Shown in pieces: positions 35,476 through 43,377 of a stretch of 64,000 nt of DNA. The stretch comes from Sulfurimicrobium lacus (GTDB lineage Bacteria > Pseudomonadota > Gammaproteobacteria > Burkholderiales > Sulfuricellaceae): contig NZ_AP022853.1 of assembly GCF_011764585.1 (NCBI RefSeq), positions 1,099,501 through 1,163,500 of the forward strand, read 5' to 3'. Every line of letters begins with the position of its first letter. Within the stretch, counting starts at the first letter, position 1. The position numbers were made by a program, and so were the translations under genes. A model generated the notes under the pieces. That model searched no databases. It was not told where the DNA came from and saw nothing but the letters and a program-made list of their open reading frames with translations.

Positions 35476-38304
35476 ATGCCCCTAAGCTGGAACGAAATCA
35501 AAAGCCGCGCACTGGGTTTTTCCCGGGAATGGCAAAACGAATCCTCCGAAGATGCCGAAGCCAAATCCTTCTGGGACGGATTTTTCAACATCTTCGGCAT
35601 CAGCCGCAAGCGTATCGCCTCATTTGAAGAGCCGGTAAAAAAGCTGGGCGACAAGCAGGGGTTCATCGACCTGTTCTGGAAGGGCGTATTGCTGGTCGAA
35701 CACAAATCGCGCGGCAAAAACCTCGACAAAGCCTATACCCAGGCGCTGGACTACTTCCCCGGAATTTCGGAACGTGACTTGCCCAAATACGTCTTGGTCT
35801 CCGACTTCGCCCGCTTTCGCCTCTACGATCTGGAAACCAACGAACAGCACGAATTCGAGCTGCATGACCTGCACAAAAACGTGTCGCTGTTCGGTTTTAT
35901 CGCCGGGTATCAAACCCACAAGATACAAGAGCAGGACCCGGTCAACATCAAGGCTGCCGAACGCATGGGCAGGCTGCACGACCAGATGCGGGAAACCGGC
36001 TTTGAAGGCCACCCGCTGGAGCTATATCTGGTGCGCCTGCTGTTCTGCCTGTTTGCCGAAGATACCGGCATCTTCGAGCGCCAGCAGTTTCAGGACTACA
36101 TCGAACAGCGCACCTGCGGCGACGGTACCGACCTTGCTTACCACATCAGCGCCCTGTTTCAGGTTCTCAACACCCCGGAACAAAAACGTCTGAAAAATCT
36201 TGACCAACAGCTCGCCGCCTTTCCCTACGTTAACGGCAAGCTGTTTGAAGAAGCGCTGCCCATGGCCGGCTTCGACGGAGCCATGCGCCAATCTCTGCTC
36301 GACTGCTGCGCGCTGGACTGGAGCCGTATCTCCCCCGCCATTTTTGGCAGCCTGTTTCAGTCCATCATGGACAAACAGGCACGCCGCAACCTTGGTGCGC
36401 ATTACACCAGCGAAAAGAACATCCTCAAACTCATCAAGCCCTTGTTTCTCGATGCCCTGTGGGCCGAATTCAACAAAGTCAAAAGCAACAAAAACCGGCT
36501 GTTCGAATTCCACAAAAAACTGCGCAGCCTGAATTTTTTCGACCCCGCCTGCGGCTGCGGCAACTTCCTCGTCATCGCCTACCGCGAACTGCGCCTGCTG
36601 GAGCTCGAAGTCCTGCGCGCCTCGCGTTCCAGCGAACAGCTTACGCTGGACGTGCACAGCCTCATCAACCTGGACGTGGACCAGTTCTACGGCATCGAAA
36701 TCGAAGAATTTCCCGCCCAGATCGCCCAGGTCGCAATGTGGCTGATGGATCACCAGATGAACCTGCTGGTGTCGGAAGAATTCGGCATGTACTTCGCTCG
36801 TATTCCTCTCAAAGCCAGCGCCAATATCGTGTGCGGCAATGCCTTGCTGCTGGACTGGAACGAGGTGGTCGTTGCAGAGAAATGCAGTTTTATGATGGGG
36901 AATCCGCCGTTTGTTGGGAAACACTATCAGGACAAACAGCAGAAGATGGAACTGGTGGCTGTTTTTGCTGGCTTGAAGGCAGCCTCCGACCTCGATTTTG
37001 TCGCCGCATGGTATCGCAAGGCAGCCGATTACATGGTCGCGAATCGGTCAATCCGGGCCGCTCTGGTTTCCACCAACAGCATTACCCAGGGCGAACAGGT
37101 TGGCATTCTCTGGCCCGATCTCTATCGACGTGGTGTCAAAATCCATTTCGCGCATCGCACCTTCCAATGGAATAACGAGGCACGCGGCAAGGCTGCGGTG
37201 CACTGCGTCATCATCGGTTTCGCGCTGCACGATACCGGCGAGAAATGGTTGTTCGAATATGAAGCCTTGCGCGGCGAACCTCACGCCGTCAAGGTTCCCA
37301 ATATCAGCCCCTATCTCGTCAGCGGGCCGGATATCATTGCAGGGAAGCGACAGCAACCCCTTGGCGCTGTGCCGGACATGCGGTGCGGCAACAAACCGAG
37401 CGATGGTGGTAATTTGCTGCTTTCCGACGCGGAGCGGGACGCACTGCTTGCCGACGAACCGGCTGCCGCGCCCTGGGTGAGGCGCTTTGTCGGCTCCGAG
37501 GAGTTCATCAATAACATCCCTCGCTGGTGCCTCTGGCTTGATGGCATTCCACCCGAAACACTGCGCAAATTGCCCAAGGTGCTGGCCCGAGTAGAGGCGG
37601 TGCGGGCGTTCCGCTCCGCCAGCAGCGCGGAACCGACACGCCGCGCAGCGGAAATGCCCACCCGATTTTTCTACGTCTCGCAGCCGGACAAACCCTATAT
37701 TCTGATCCCGGAAGTCTCATCCGAGCGTCGCCGCTATGTGCCCATCGGCTTCATGACCCCGGACGTGATTTCGAGCAACACCAATTATCTGATAGCCGAG
37801 CCCAGCCTGTATCTGTTTGGCGTGTTGCAATCAGCCATGCATATGGCCTGGCTGGGAACCGTTGGCGGGCATCTCAAGAGCGATTTTCGATACTCCGGCT
37901 CGATGGTTTACAACACCTTCCCCTGGCCGGATCTTCCCTCTCCCCCTGCCCCTCTCCCGCCAGCGGGCGAGGGGAGTAAAAGCCCCTCCCCCGTAGGCGG
38001 GGGAGGGGTTGGGGAGAGGGGGCGCATCGAAACCGCAGCCCAGGCCGTTCTCGATGCCCGCGCCCAATTCCCGGACGCCTCCCTGGCCGATCTCTACGAC
38101 CCGCTCACCATGCCGCCCGCGCTGCTCAAGGCGCATCAGGCGCTGGATAAAGCCGTGGATGCCGCCTACGGCAAAACCGGCTTTAAATCCGAAGCCGAAC
38201 GCGTGGCGTTTTTGTTCGAGCGCTATCAGAAAATCACTTCCCTGCTCCCGTCAGCGTCCAGCGAAAAAACCAGAAAGACGCGCCGGAAGGGAGAAAACGC
38301 ATGA
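35476..38304 (+). CDS. MmeI-like type IIG/IIL restriction enzyme with N6-adenine methyltransferase
   Basis: 942 residues holding both activities in one chain. The N-terminal nuclease has D65, E75 and K77 spaced as D-X9-E-X-K, the pattern of MmeI. A helical spacer with GAHYTS (307-312) leads to the methyltransferase: motif I DPACGCGN (356-363) and motif IV NPPF (476-479), typical of N6-adenine enzymes. The C-terminal part is the target-recognition region. Residues 821-849 are encoded by a palindromic DNA repeat that interrupts the conserved join between FPWPDL and IETAAQAVLDAR without breaking the frame. Overlaps the next gene by four bases. Confidence 0.9.
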   Translation: MPLSWNEIKSRALGFSREWQNESSEDAEAKSFWDGFFNIFGISRKRIASFEEPVKKLGDKQGFIDLFWKGVLLVEHKSRGKNLDKAYTQALDYFPGISERDLPKYVLVSDFARFRLYDLETNEQHEFELHDLHKNVSLFGFIAGYQTHKIQEQDPVNIKAAERMGRLHDQMRETGFEGHPLELYLVRLLFCLFAEDTGIFERQQFQDYIEQRTCGDGTDLAYHISALFQVLNTPEQKRLKNLDQQLAAFPYVNGKLFEEALPMAGFDGAMRQSLLDCCALDWSRISPAIFGSLFQSIMDKQARRNLGAHYTSEKNILKLIKPLFLDALWAEFNKVKSNKNRLFEFHKKLRSLNFFDPACGCGNFLVIAYRELRLLELEVLRASRSSEQLTLDVHSLINLDVDQFYGIEIEEFPAQIAQVAMWLMDHQMNLLVSEEFGMYFARIPLKASANIVCGNALLLDWNEVVVAEKCSFMMGNPPFVGKHYQDKQQKMELVAVFAGLKAASDLDFVAAWYRKAADYMVANRSIRAALVSTNSITQGEQVGILWPDLYRRGVKIHFAHRTFQWNNEARGKAAVHCVIIGFALHDTGEKWLFEYEALRGEPHAVKVPNISPYLVSGPDIIAGKRQQPLGAVPDMRCGNKPSDGGNLLLSDAERDALLADEPAAAPWVRRFVGSEEFINNIPRWCLWLDGIPPETLRKLPKVLARVEAVRAFRSASSAEPTRRAAEMPTRFFYVSQPDKPYILIPEVSSERRRYVPIGFMTPDVISSNTNYLIAEPSLYLFGVLQSAMHMAWLGTVGGHLKSDFRYSGSMVYNTFPWPDLPSPPAPLPPAGEGSKSPSPVGGGGVGERGRIETAAQAVLDARAQFPDASLADLYDPLTMPPALLKAHQALDKAVDAAYGKTGFKSEAERVAFLFERYQKITSLLPSASSEKTRKTRRKGENA
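37936..38020. repeat. Palindromic repeat inside the restriction-methyltransferase gene
   Basis: CCCTCTCCCC (37936-37945) and GGGGAGAGGG (38011-38020) are perfect inverted ends. Between them are two hairpins: CTCTCCCGCC/GGGCGAGGGGAG around 37952-37976 and CCCCTCCCCCG/CGGGGGAGGGG around 37983-38008. The layout is that of common C/G-rich intergenic palindromic repeats of proteobacteria. Here it is translated as a Pro/Ser/Gly-rich loop of about 29 residues. Confidence 0.85.
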
Positions 38305-39278
38305 GCGATATCGTCATTTACGAAGCCGAAAATGGAGCCGTGTCTGTCAGGCTGGATAGTGAAACTGTCTGGCTGAGCCTGCAACAAATGACAGAGCTGT
38401 TTGCCCGTGATAAATCCGTCATTTCACGACATCTTCGCAATATATTCATGGAGGGCGAATTGGACCGGGAGGCAGTTGTTGCAAAAAATGCAACAACTGC
38501 TGCTGATGGCAAAACCTATCAAGTCGAGCACTTCAATCTAGATGCGATTTTGTCCGTTGGCTACCGGGTCAATTCCAAACAAGGCACCCGCTTCCGCCAA
38601 TGGGCGACCCACTTACTCAAAGAGCACCTCACCCGTGGTTACACCCTCAGCCGTGAACGCTTCGAGGCCAACGCCCGCGAGCTTGAAGCCGCGCTGGAAC
38701 TGGTGCGCAAAGCCGCACGCACCCCTGAATTGGCCGCCGACAGCGGACGCGGTCTGGTGGAAATCGTCAGCCGCTATACCCAGACTTTTCTCTGGCTGCA
38801 ACGCTACGATGAAGGCCTGCTGACTGAGCCCGCAGGCAGCCCCGGCGGCTTGCTGCCCAGCCTGGAACAAGCCCGTTCAGCCCTAACACAGCTCAAAAAC
38901 CAACTGCTGGCGCGTCATGAAGCCACCGATCTGTTTGCCCGTGAGCGTGGCGACAGCCTGGCGGCCCTGCTGGGCAACCTGGATCAAACCGTGTTTGGCG
39001 AACCCGCTTATCCCACCATTGAAGCCAAGGCCGCCCATCTGCTGTATTTTATGGTGAAGAACCACCCTTTCACCGATGGCAACAAACGCAGCGGGGCTTT
39101 TATGTTTGTGGATTTCCTGCACCGTAATGGCCGCCTGCTGAACGCGCGTGGCGACCCCCTCATCAACGATACCGGGCTGGCCGCGCTCACCCTGCTGGTG
39201 GCCGAATCCGACCCCGCGCAGAAAGAGGTGTTGATCCGCCTAATCATGAACATGCTGGCGCCGGAGACAAGTGCATGA
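38301..39278 (+). CDS. RhuM-like domain fused to a Fic/Doc domain
   Basis: 325 residues. Residues 1-115 match the RhuM family (ETVWLSLQQMTELFARDKSVISRHL, GYRVNSKQGTRFRQWAT). A helical linker follows, then a Fic/Doc domain with HPFTDGNKRSG at 255-265. The motif has K at the position of the second G of the Fic consensus, as in Doc kinases, so the reaction may be phosphorylation or AMPylation. It overlaps the restriction gene (ATGA at 38301) and menA (ATGA at 39275). RhuM and Fic proteins are often found in restriction-modification loci. Confidence 0.88.
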   Translation: MSDIVIYEAENGAVSVRLDSETVWLSLQQMTELFARDKSVISRHLRNIFMEGELDREAVVAKNATTAADGKTYQVEHFNLDAILSVGYRVNSKQGTRFRQWATHLLKEHLTRGYTLSRERFEANARELEAALELVRKAARTPELAADSGRGLVEIVSRYTQTFLWLQRYDEGLLTEPAGSPGGLLPSLEQARSALTQLKNQLLARHEATDLFARERGDSLAALLGNLDQTVFGEPAYPTIEAKAAHLLYFMVKNHPFTDGNKRSGAFMFVDFLHRNGRLLNARGDPLINDTGLAALTLLVAESDPAQKEVLIRLIMNMLAPETSA

Positions 39279-40174
39279 GTACAACCTGCCAGCTGTCGCC
39301 GTTCCACATCTGGCTGCTGGCCGCCCGCCCCAAAACCCTGACGGTTTCGCTCACCCCGGTGATGGTGGGCGTCGCCTTGGCGTGGTTCGAAAGCAACGTA
39401 GTGGCGTGGCTGCCGGCGCTGGCGGCATTGCTGGGCGCGGTCCTGATCCAGATCGGTACCAACCTGCACAACGACGCGGCGGATTTCGCGCGCGGCGCGG
39501 ATGGCGGGGAACGCCTCGGCCCGGCGCGGGCGGTGGCGTCCGGCTGGCTGACGGCACGCCAGGTGGAGCGCGCGGCCTTTGTCTGTTTCGCCCTGGCCAT
39601 GCTGTGCGGGGCGTATCTGGCGTGGCTCGGCGGCTGGCCCATCGTGGTGCTGGGGCTGGCTTCCCTGCTGTCCGGCTGGGCCTATACCGGCGGGCCGCGC
39701 CCCCTGGCTTACACCGGCCTGGGCGAGTTGTTCGTGTGGCTGTTTTTCGGCCTCGCGGCGGTGATGGGGAGCTTCTACCTGCAGACTTTCCGCCTCGACT
39801 GGGGCGTGTTCGTCGCCGCCTCGATGGTGGGCCTGCTGGCGGCGGCGGTGATCGTGGTCAACAATTACCGCGACCTCGACGGCGACCGCGCGATCGGCAA
39901 GAACACCATGGCAGTGCGCCTGGGACGCCAGGGCAGCCAGGTGGAATACGGCCTGCTGCTGTTCGTGCCCTACCTGCTGTTGCCGGTGCTGTCCGGTCTG
40001 ACCGGGGTGAAGCTGGGCGCGGTATTGCCCTTCCTTTCCCTGCCCTGGGCCATGAATTTGCTGCGCCGTTTCGCGTCCGAGCCGGTGGGGCCGGCGTTCA
40101 ACGTCATCCTCGCCCAGACCGCGCAGTTGCAACTGGCGTTCGGAGCCTTGCTGGTGCTCGGGATCATCCTGTGA
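39275..40174 (+). CDS. menA: 1,4-dihydroxy-2-naphthoate polyprenyltransferase MenA
   Basis: Membrane enzyme that prenylates DHNA to demethylmenaquinone. 299 residues with about eight membrane helices; the two aspartate-rich motifs are TNLHNDAADFARGADGG (about 62-78) and NNYRDLDGDRAIGK (about 194-207), and ARPKTLTVSLTPV is the family N-terminus. Its start overlaps the stop of the RhuM-Fic gene, so its translation is coupled to the accessory block. Confidence 0.96.
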   Translation: MSTTCQLSPFHIWLLAARPKTLTVSLTPVMVGVALAWFESNVVAWLPALAALLGAVLIQIGTNLHNDAADFARGADGGERLGPARAVASGWLTARQVERAAFVCFALAMLCGAYLAWLGGWPIVVLGLASLLSGWAYTGGPRPLAYTGLGELFVWLFFGLAAVMGSFYLQTFRLDWGVFVAASMVGLLAAAVIVVNNYRDLDGDRAIGKNTMAVRLGRQGSQVEYGLLLFVPYLLLPVLSGLTGVKLGAVLPFLSLPWAMNLLRRFASEPVGPAFNVILAQTAQLQLAFGALLVLGIIL

Positions 40175-40180
40175 ACCCCG

Positions 40181-41227
40181 ATGCAGATAGAAACTAGCCG
40201 GGTTTTCTCTTACCGCCTGCCGCTCAAGGCGGAATGGCATAGCGCGCAGGGCGATTTTTCCACACGTTCTGGCTGCCTGCTTTGTCTTGAAACGGACACC
40301 GGCCTGCGCGGCTGGGGCGATTGCGCGTCGCTGACCGGGGACGCTGCGCCGGACGCCCTGTCGCAATGGCACAAGGATTTGCCCGGCCTCGACCTGGCGC
40401 AGGCGCGGCGGCATCTTGAACAGTCCACCCTGGCGCCGGCCGCACGCTGTGCCGTGGATACCGCCCTGGCCGACCTGGCGGCGCAGCAGGCCGGACTGCC
40501 CCTGGCATGCTGGCTCAATCCGCAGGCAGCGCTGAACGTGCAGTGCAACGCCGCCCTGGGCGCGCTCGACGAAACGGCTGCGGCACGCGCAGCGGCCGCG
40601 CTGGCGGAAGGCTTCACCGTGCTCAAGCTGAAGGTCGGGCTGGCCGGCGTGGCGCAGGAACTGGCCTGGCTGCGCCAGCTGGCGGATGCGCTGCCGGCGG
40701 GAATCCTGCTCCGGCTCGACGCCAACCAGGCGTGGAGCGAGGGCGATGCGCAGCGCTTTATCGCCGGGCTGGACGGTCTGCCGGTCGAAATGCTCGAAGA
40801 ACCGCTGGCGCGGCCCGACCTGCCCCGCCTCGCCGCCTTGCAGCAGCGCACGGCGATCGCCCTGGCGCTGGACGAGTCGCTGCCCGGGCTGGACCCGGCG
40901 CAAGTGTGCGCCTCCCGCGCGGTGCGGCGCCTGGTGCTCAAGCCGGCGCTGCTGGGCGGGCTGTACGCCTGCATGGACTGGGCGCGCCAGGCGCAGGCGA
41001 CGCAAGGCATGGCGTGCGTGGCGACGACGACGCTGGACTGTGCCGTGGGGACCCTGGCCGCAGCCCACCTCGCCGCCGCGCTCGGCAACGGGCTGCATCA
41101 CGGGCTGGCGACTTCTGCCTGGCTGGCGCGGGACGTGGGCCGTGCGCCGCCGGTCAGCGGCGGGATAATGCGCCTCGGCACGCAGCCGGGGCTTGGCTTT
41201 GAACCTGATTGGGACGAGTTGTCATGA
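40181..41227 (+). CDS. menC: o-Succinylbenzoate synthase MenC
   Basis: Enolase-superfamily dehydratase making o-succinylbenzoate. 348 residues with the superfamily pattern: LKLKVG with the catalytic lysine, metal ligands in RLDANQAW, LEEPL and ALDESL, and the second lysine in LVLKPALLGG. Six bases after menA; its stop overlaps the thioesterase start. Confidence 0.95.
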   Translation: MQIETSRVFSYRLPLKAEWHSAQGDFSTRSGCLLCLETDTGLRGWGDCASLTGDAAPDALSQWHKDLPGLDLAQARRHLEQSTLAPAARCAVDTALADLAAQQAGLPLACWLNPQAALNVQCNAALGALDETAAARAAAALAEGFTVLKLKVGLAGVAQELAWLRQLADALPAGILLRLDANQAWSEGDAQRFIAGLDGLPVEMLEEPLARPDLPRLAALQQRTAIALALDESLPGLDPAQVCASRAVRRLVLKPALLGGLYACMDWARQAQATQGMACVATTTLDCAVGTLAAAHLAAALGNGLHHGLATSAWLARDVGRAPPVSGGIMRLGTQPGLGFEPDWDELS

Positions 41228-41637
41228 TGGAATACGAATACCGCTTCCAGGTGCGCCTGCACGACACCGATCATGCCGGGGTGGTGTTTTTCGCGCACCT
41301 GTTCACCCATGCCCACGATGCCTACGAAGCCTTCATGGCCAGCGTCGGCTTGGGGTTGGGCGCCCTGATCGCGGACGGGGTGCGCCTGCCGGTCGCGCAT
41401 GCCGACGCCGATTACCTGCTGCCGCTGCATCACGGCGAGGAGGTCGCGGTGACGCTGGCTATTGCAGAACTGGGACGGACTTCCTTCACCGTGGCATACG
41501 AATTCCGCTGCGACGGCGAACTGCGCGCCAGGCTGCGCACCGTTCACGTCTTCCTCGATACGCAGAGCGGGCGCCCGGCAGACCTGCCGCAGGACATGCG
41601 CGCGCAGCTTGGCCCATTCGGTCTGGAAGACGATTGA
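41224..41637 (+). CDS. menI: Hotdog thioesterase, probable 1,4-dihydroxy-2-naphthoyl-CoA hydrolase
   Basis: 137 residues of the 4-hydroxybenzoyl-CoA thioesterase fold, with HDTDHAGVVFFAHLFTHAHDAYE holding the catalytic aspartate and adjacent AGV motif. Placement inside the men operon, right after menC and in overlap with it, supports the DHNA-CoA hydrolase role that removes CoA from the MenB product. ATG 41224 or 41227 may be the start. Confidence 0.85.
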   Translation: MMEYEYRFQVRLHDTDHAGVVFFAHLFTHAHDAYEAFMASVGLGLGALIADGVRLPVAHADADYLLPLHHGEEVAVTLAIAELGRTSFTVAYEFRCDGELRARLRTVHVFLDTQSGRPADLPQDMRAQLGPFGLEDD

Positions 41638-41696
41638 CTTGAGTCAAGGCCGGTGTGTGAATAGAATGATTTAATGACTGTGAATGAGGAATGGCA

Positions 41697-42422
41697 ATGA
41701 AGCTGAACTTGGCGCTGGCGTTGGTACTGGCTCTGACTTCGACGTGGGCGCTGGCGGACGTGCCGGTGCCGACGAAAGCAGGGATCGAGTCCAAGGGCTA
41801 TGTGTGGAACGATGCGTCCGAAACCGAGAAGATCGAGGCGCTCAAGCTCAAGGGAGACGTCAAACGCGGCAGGGAGATTTTCGAGGTTTGCAGCGCATGC
41901 CACCTTTCCTCCGGCGCCGGGAAGCCGGACGGCTCCATCCCGCAGTTGGCGGGGCAGCATGCCTCGGTGATCATCAAGCAGATCGCGGACATCCGCGCCG
42001 GATTGCGCGACAACCCGCCCATGTTTCCCTTCGCCATCACCCTGAGCGATGCGCAGGAACTGGCCGACGTGGCAGCCTACATCCAGACGCTGTGCATCCC
42101 GCCCGAGCACGGCACGAGCGCAGGCGGCGCCGCTTTGCTGGCCAGGGGCAAGGCGCTGTACATGAAGGAATGCACCACGTGCCATGGCGCCAACGGCCAG
42201 GGCGACGCAGCGAAGTTCTACCCGGTTCTGGCCGGGCAGCACTACAGCTACCTGCTGCGCCAGGTGACCGCGATCCGCGACGGCAAGCGCCGCAACGCCG
42301 ACCCGGCCATGGTCGCGGTGGTGAAGAAATATTCCGACCAGGACCTGGATGCGGTGGTGGAGTACATGGCCAGCCTCACCATGCCCGGTTCGATGTGCAA
42401 GCCGAGCGGCATTAAACAGTAG
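41697..42422 (+). CDS. Diheme cytochrome c4-type protein
   Basis: 241 residues with a signal peptide (MKLNLALALVLALTSTWALAD) and two haem c motifs, CSACH (about 63-67) and CTTCH (about 158-162), each followed by a distal methionine (MFPF, PAMVAV). Start ATG 41697 lies six bases after GAGGA (41686-41690); ATG 41691 touches the site and is unlikely. A periplasmic electron carrier placed among men genes may accept electrons from menaquinol-linked complexes; this is inference. Confidence 0.92.
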   Translation: MKLNLALALVLALTSTWALADVPVPTKAGIESKGYVWNDASETEKIEALKLKGDVKRGREIFEVCSACHLSSGAGKPDGSIPQLAGQHASVIIKQIADIRAGLRDNPPMFPFAITLSDAQELADVAAYIQTLCIPPEHGTSAGGAALLARGKALYMKECTTCHGANGQGDAAKFYPVLAGQHYSYLLRQVTAIRDGKRRNADPAMVAVVKKYSDQDLDAVVEYMASLTMPGSMCKPSGIKQ

Positions 42423-42423
42423 C

Positions 42424-42496
42424 GATCAGCTATCAGCGGTCAGCAACCACGGTGGTCTGGCTGAAAGCCGGCCGCTGAAAACCGGGAGCTATACAC
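42424..42496. repeat. Short imperfect repeat tract before ubiE
   Basis: ATCAGCT, ATCAGCG and GTCAGCA (42425-42445) form three copies of a seven-base unit, and related GCTGAAA blocks recur in reverse orientation to 42480. It resembles TCAGC-rich intergenic repeats. The ubiE binding site (CGGGAG near 42483) lies at its end. Confidence 0.4.
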
Positions 42497-42497
42497 C

Positions 42498-43220
42498 ATG
42501 ACCGACCTGTCCCGCACCTTCGGCTACCAGAGCGTCGCCGAGGACGAACGCACGCGCCGCATCCGGCGCGTGTTCTCCAGCGTGGCGCCGCGCTACGACC
42601 TGATGAACGACCTCATGAGCATGGGTATCCACCGCCTGTGGAAGCGCAGCCTGGCGCGTCAGGCCGCCGCGCTGCCGGGCCAGGTCGTCGTGGACCTGGC
42701 CGGCGGTACGGGTGACGTGGCTGCGCTCATGGCCGGTAAAGGCGCGCAGGTGATGGTGTGCGACCCCAGCCTGGCGATGATGAACGCCGGCCGCGCGGAC
42801 AAGCCTTCCGCCGTTATGTGGCTGGCCGGGACCGGCGAGCGCATCCCGCTCGCGGCGGGCTCGGTGGACACTGTGACCATCGCCTTCGGCATCCGCAACG
42901 TCACCAGCCTGGAAAACGCCATGAAGGAAGTGCTGCGCGTGCTGAAGCCGGGTGGACGTTTCCTGTGCCTGGAATTTTCCCGTCCCTGGGCGCCCATCAA
43001 GCCGTTCTACGACGTTTTTTCCTTCACCGTGATACCCCGCCTGGGCGCCTGGATCGCGCGCGACCCGGAGGCCTACACCTACCTGGTGGAATCCATCCGG
43101 CGCTTCCCCGACCAGGAGGAAATGCGCGGCATCATGGAGCAGGCCGGGTTCGCGCAGGTGCGCTACCGCAACCTGTCGTTCGGCATCGCCTGCCTGCACA
43201 GCGGCGTCAAGCCCCTTTAA
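42498..43220 (+). CDS. ubiE: Demethylmenaquinone / ubiquinone C-methyltransferase UbiE/MenG
   Basis: Last step of menaquinone synthesis and a C-methylation in ubiquinone synthesis. 240 residues with YDLMNDLMSMGIHRLWKR, SAM-binding VVDLAGGTGDVAALM, family motif IAFGIRNVTSLENAMKE and LKPGGRFLCLEFSRP. Located among men genes, so it serves at least menaquinone. Confidence 0.95.
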   Translation: MTDLSRTFGYQSVAEDERTRRIRRVFSSVAPRYDLMNDLMSMGIHRLWKRSLARQAAALPGQVVVDLAGGTGDVAALMAGKGAQVMVCDPSLAMMNAGRADKPSAVMWLAGTGERIPLAAGSVDTVTIAFGIRNVTSLENAMKEVLRVLKPGGRFLCLEFSRPWAPIKPFYDVFSFTVIPRLGAWIARDPEAYTYLVESIRRFPDQEEMRGIMEQAGFAQVRYRNLSFGIACLHSGVKPL

Positions 43221-43242
43221 ACAATGGGTCAGGGAAAAGCAG

Positions 43243-43365
43243 TTAACCACGGAGTACACGGAGAACACGGAGTAAAAAACCATGGATCGCATGTTTCTTG
43301 GTATTCACCTGTTTGTGAAAGCATAAAGACCTCAAATGGCCCTTCTCCGTGTACTCCGTGGTTAA
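43243..43365. repeat. 123-bp element with perfect 22-bp terminal inverted repeats
   Basis: TTAACCACGGAGTACACGGA... (43243-43264) recurs exactly inverted at 43344-43365. The 79 bases between are AT-richer than the flanks and contain a further ACACGGAG copy (43265-43272). It fills nearly the whole gap between ubiE and menE. ACCACGGAG-type sequences occur as dispersed intergenic repeats in proteobacteria. Confidence 0.8.
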
Positions 43366-43377
43366 AGCGTTCTTAAT

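Noticed and set aside
39008-41101. 697-codon open frame antisense to menA and menC
   Set aside because: Both plus-strand genes are fully supported by active-site motifs; the antisense product is low-complexity Arg/Gln/His.
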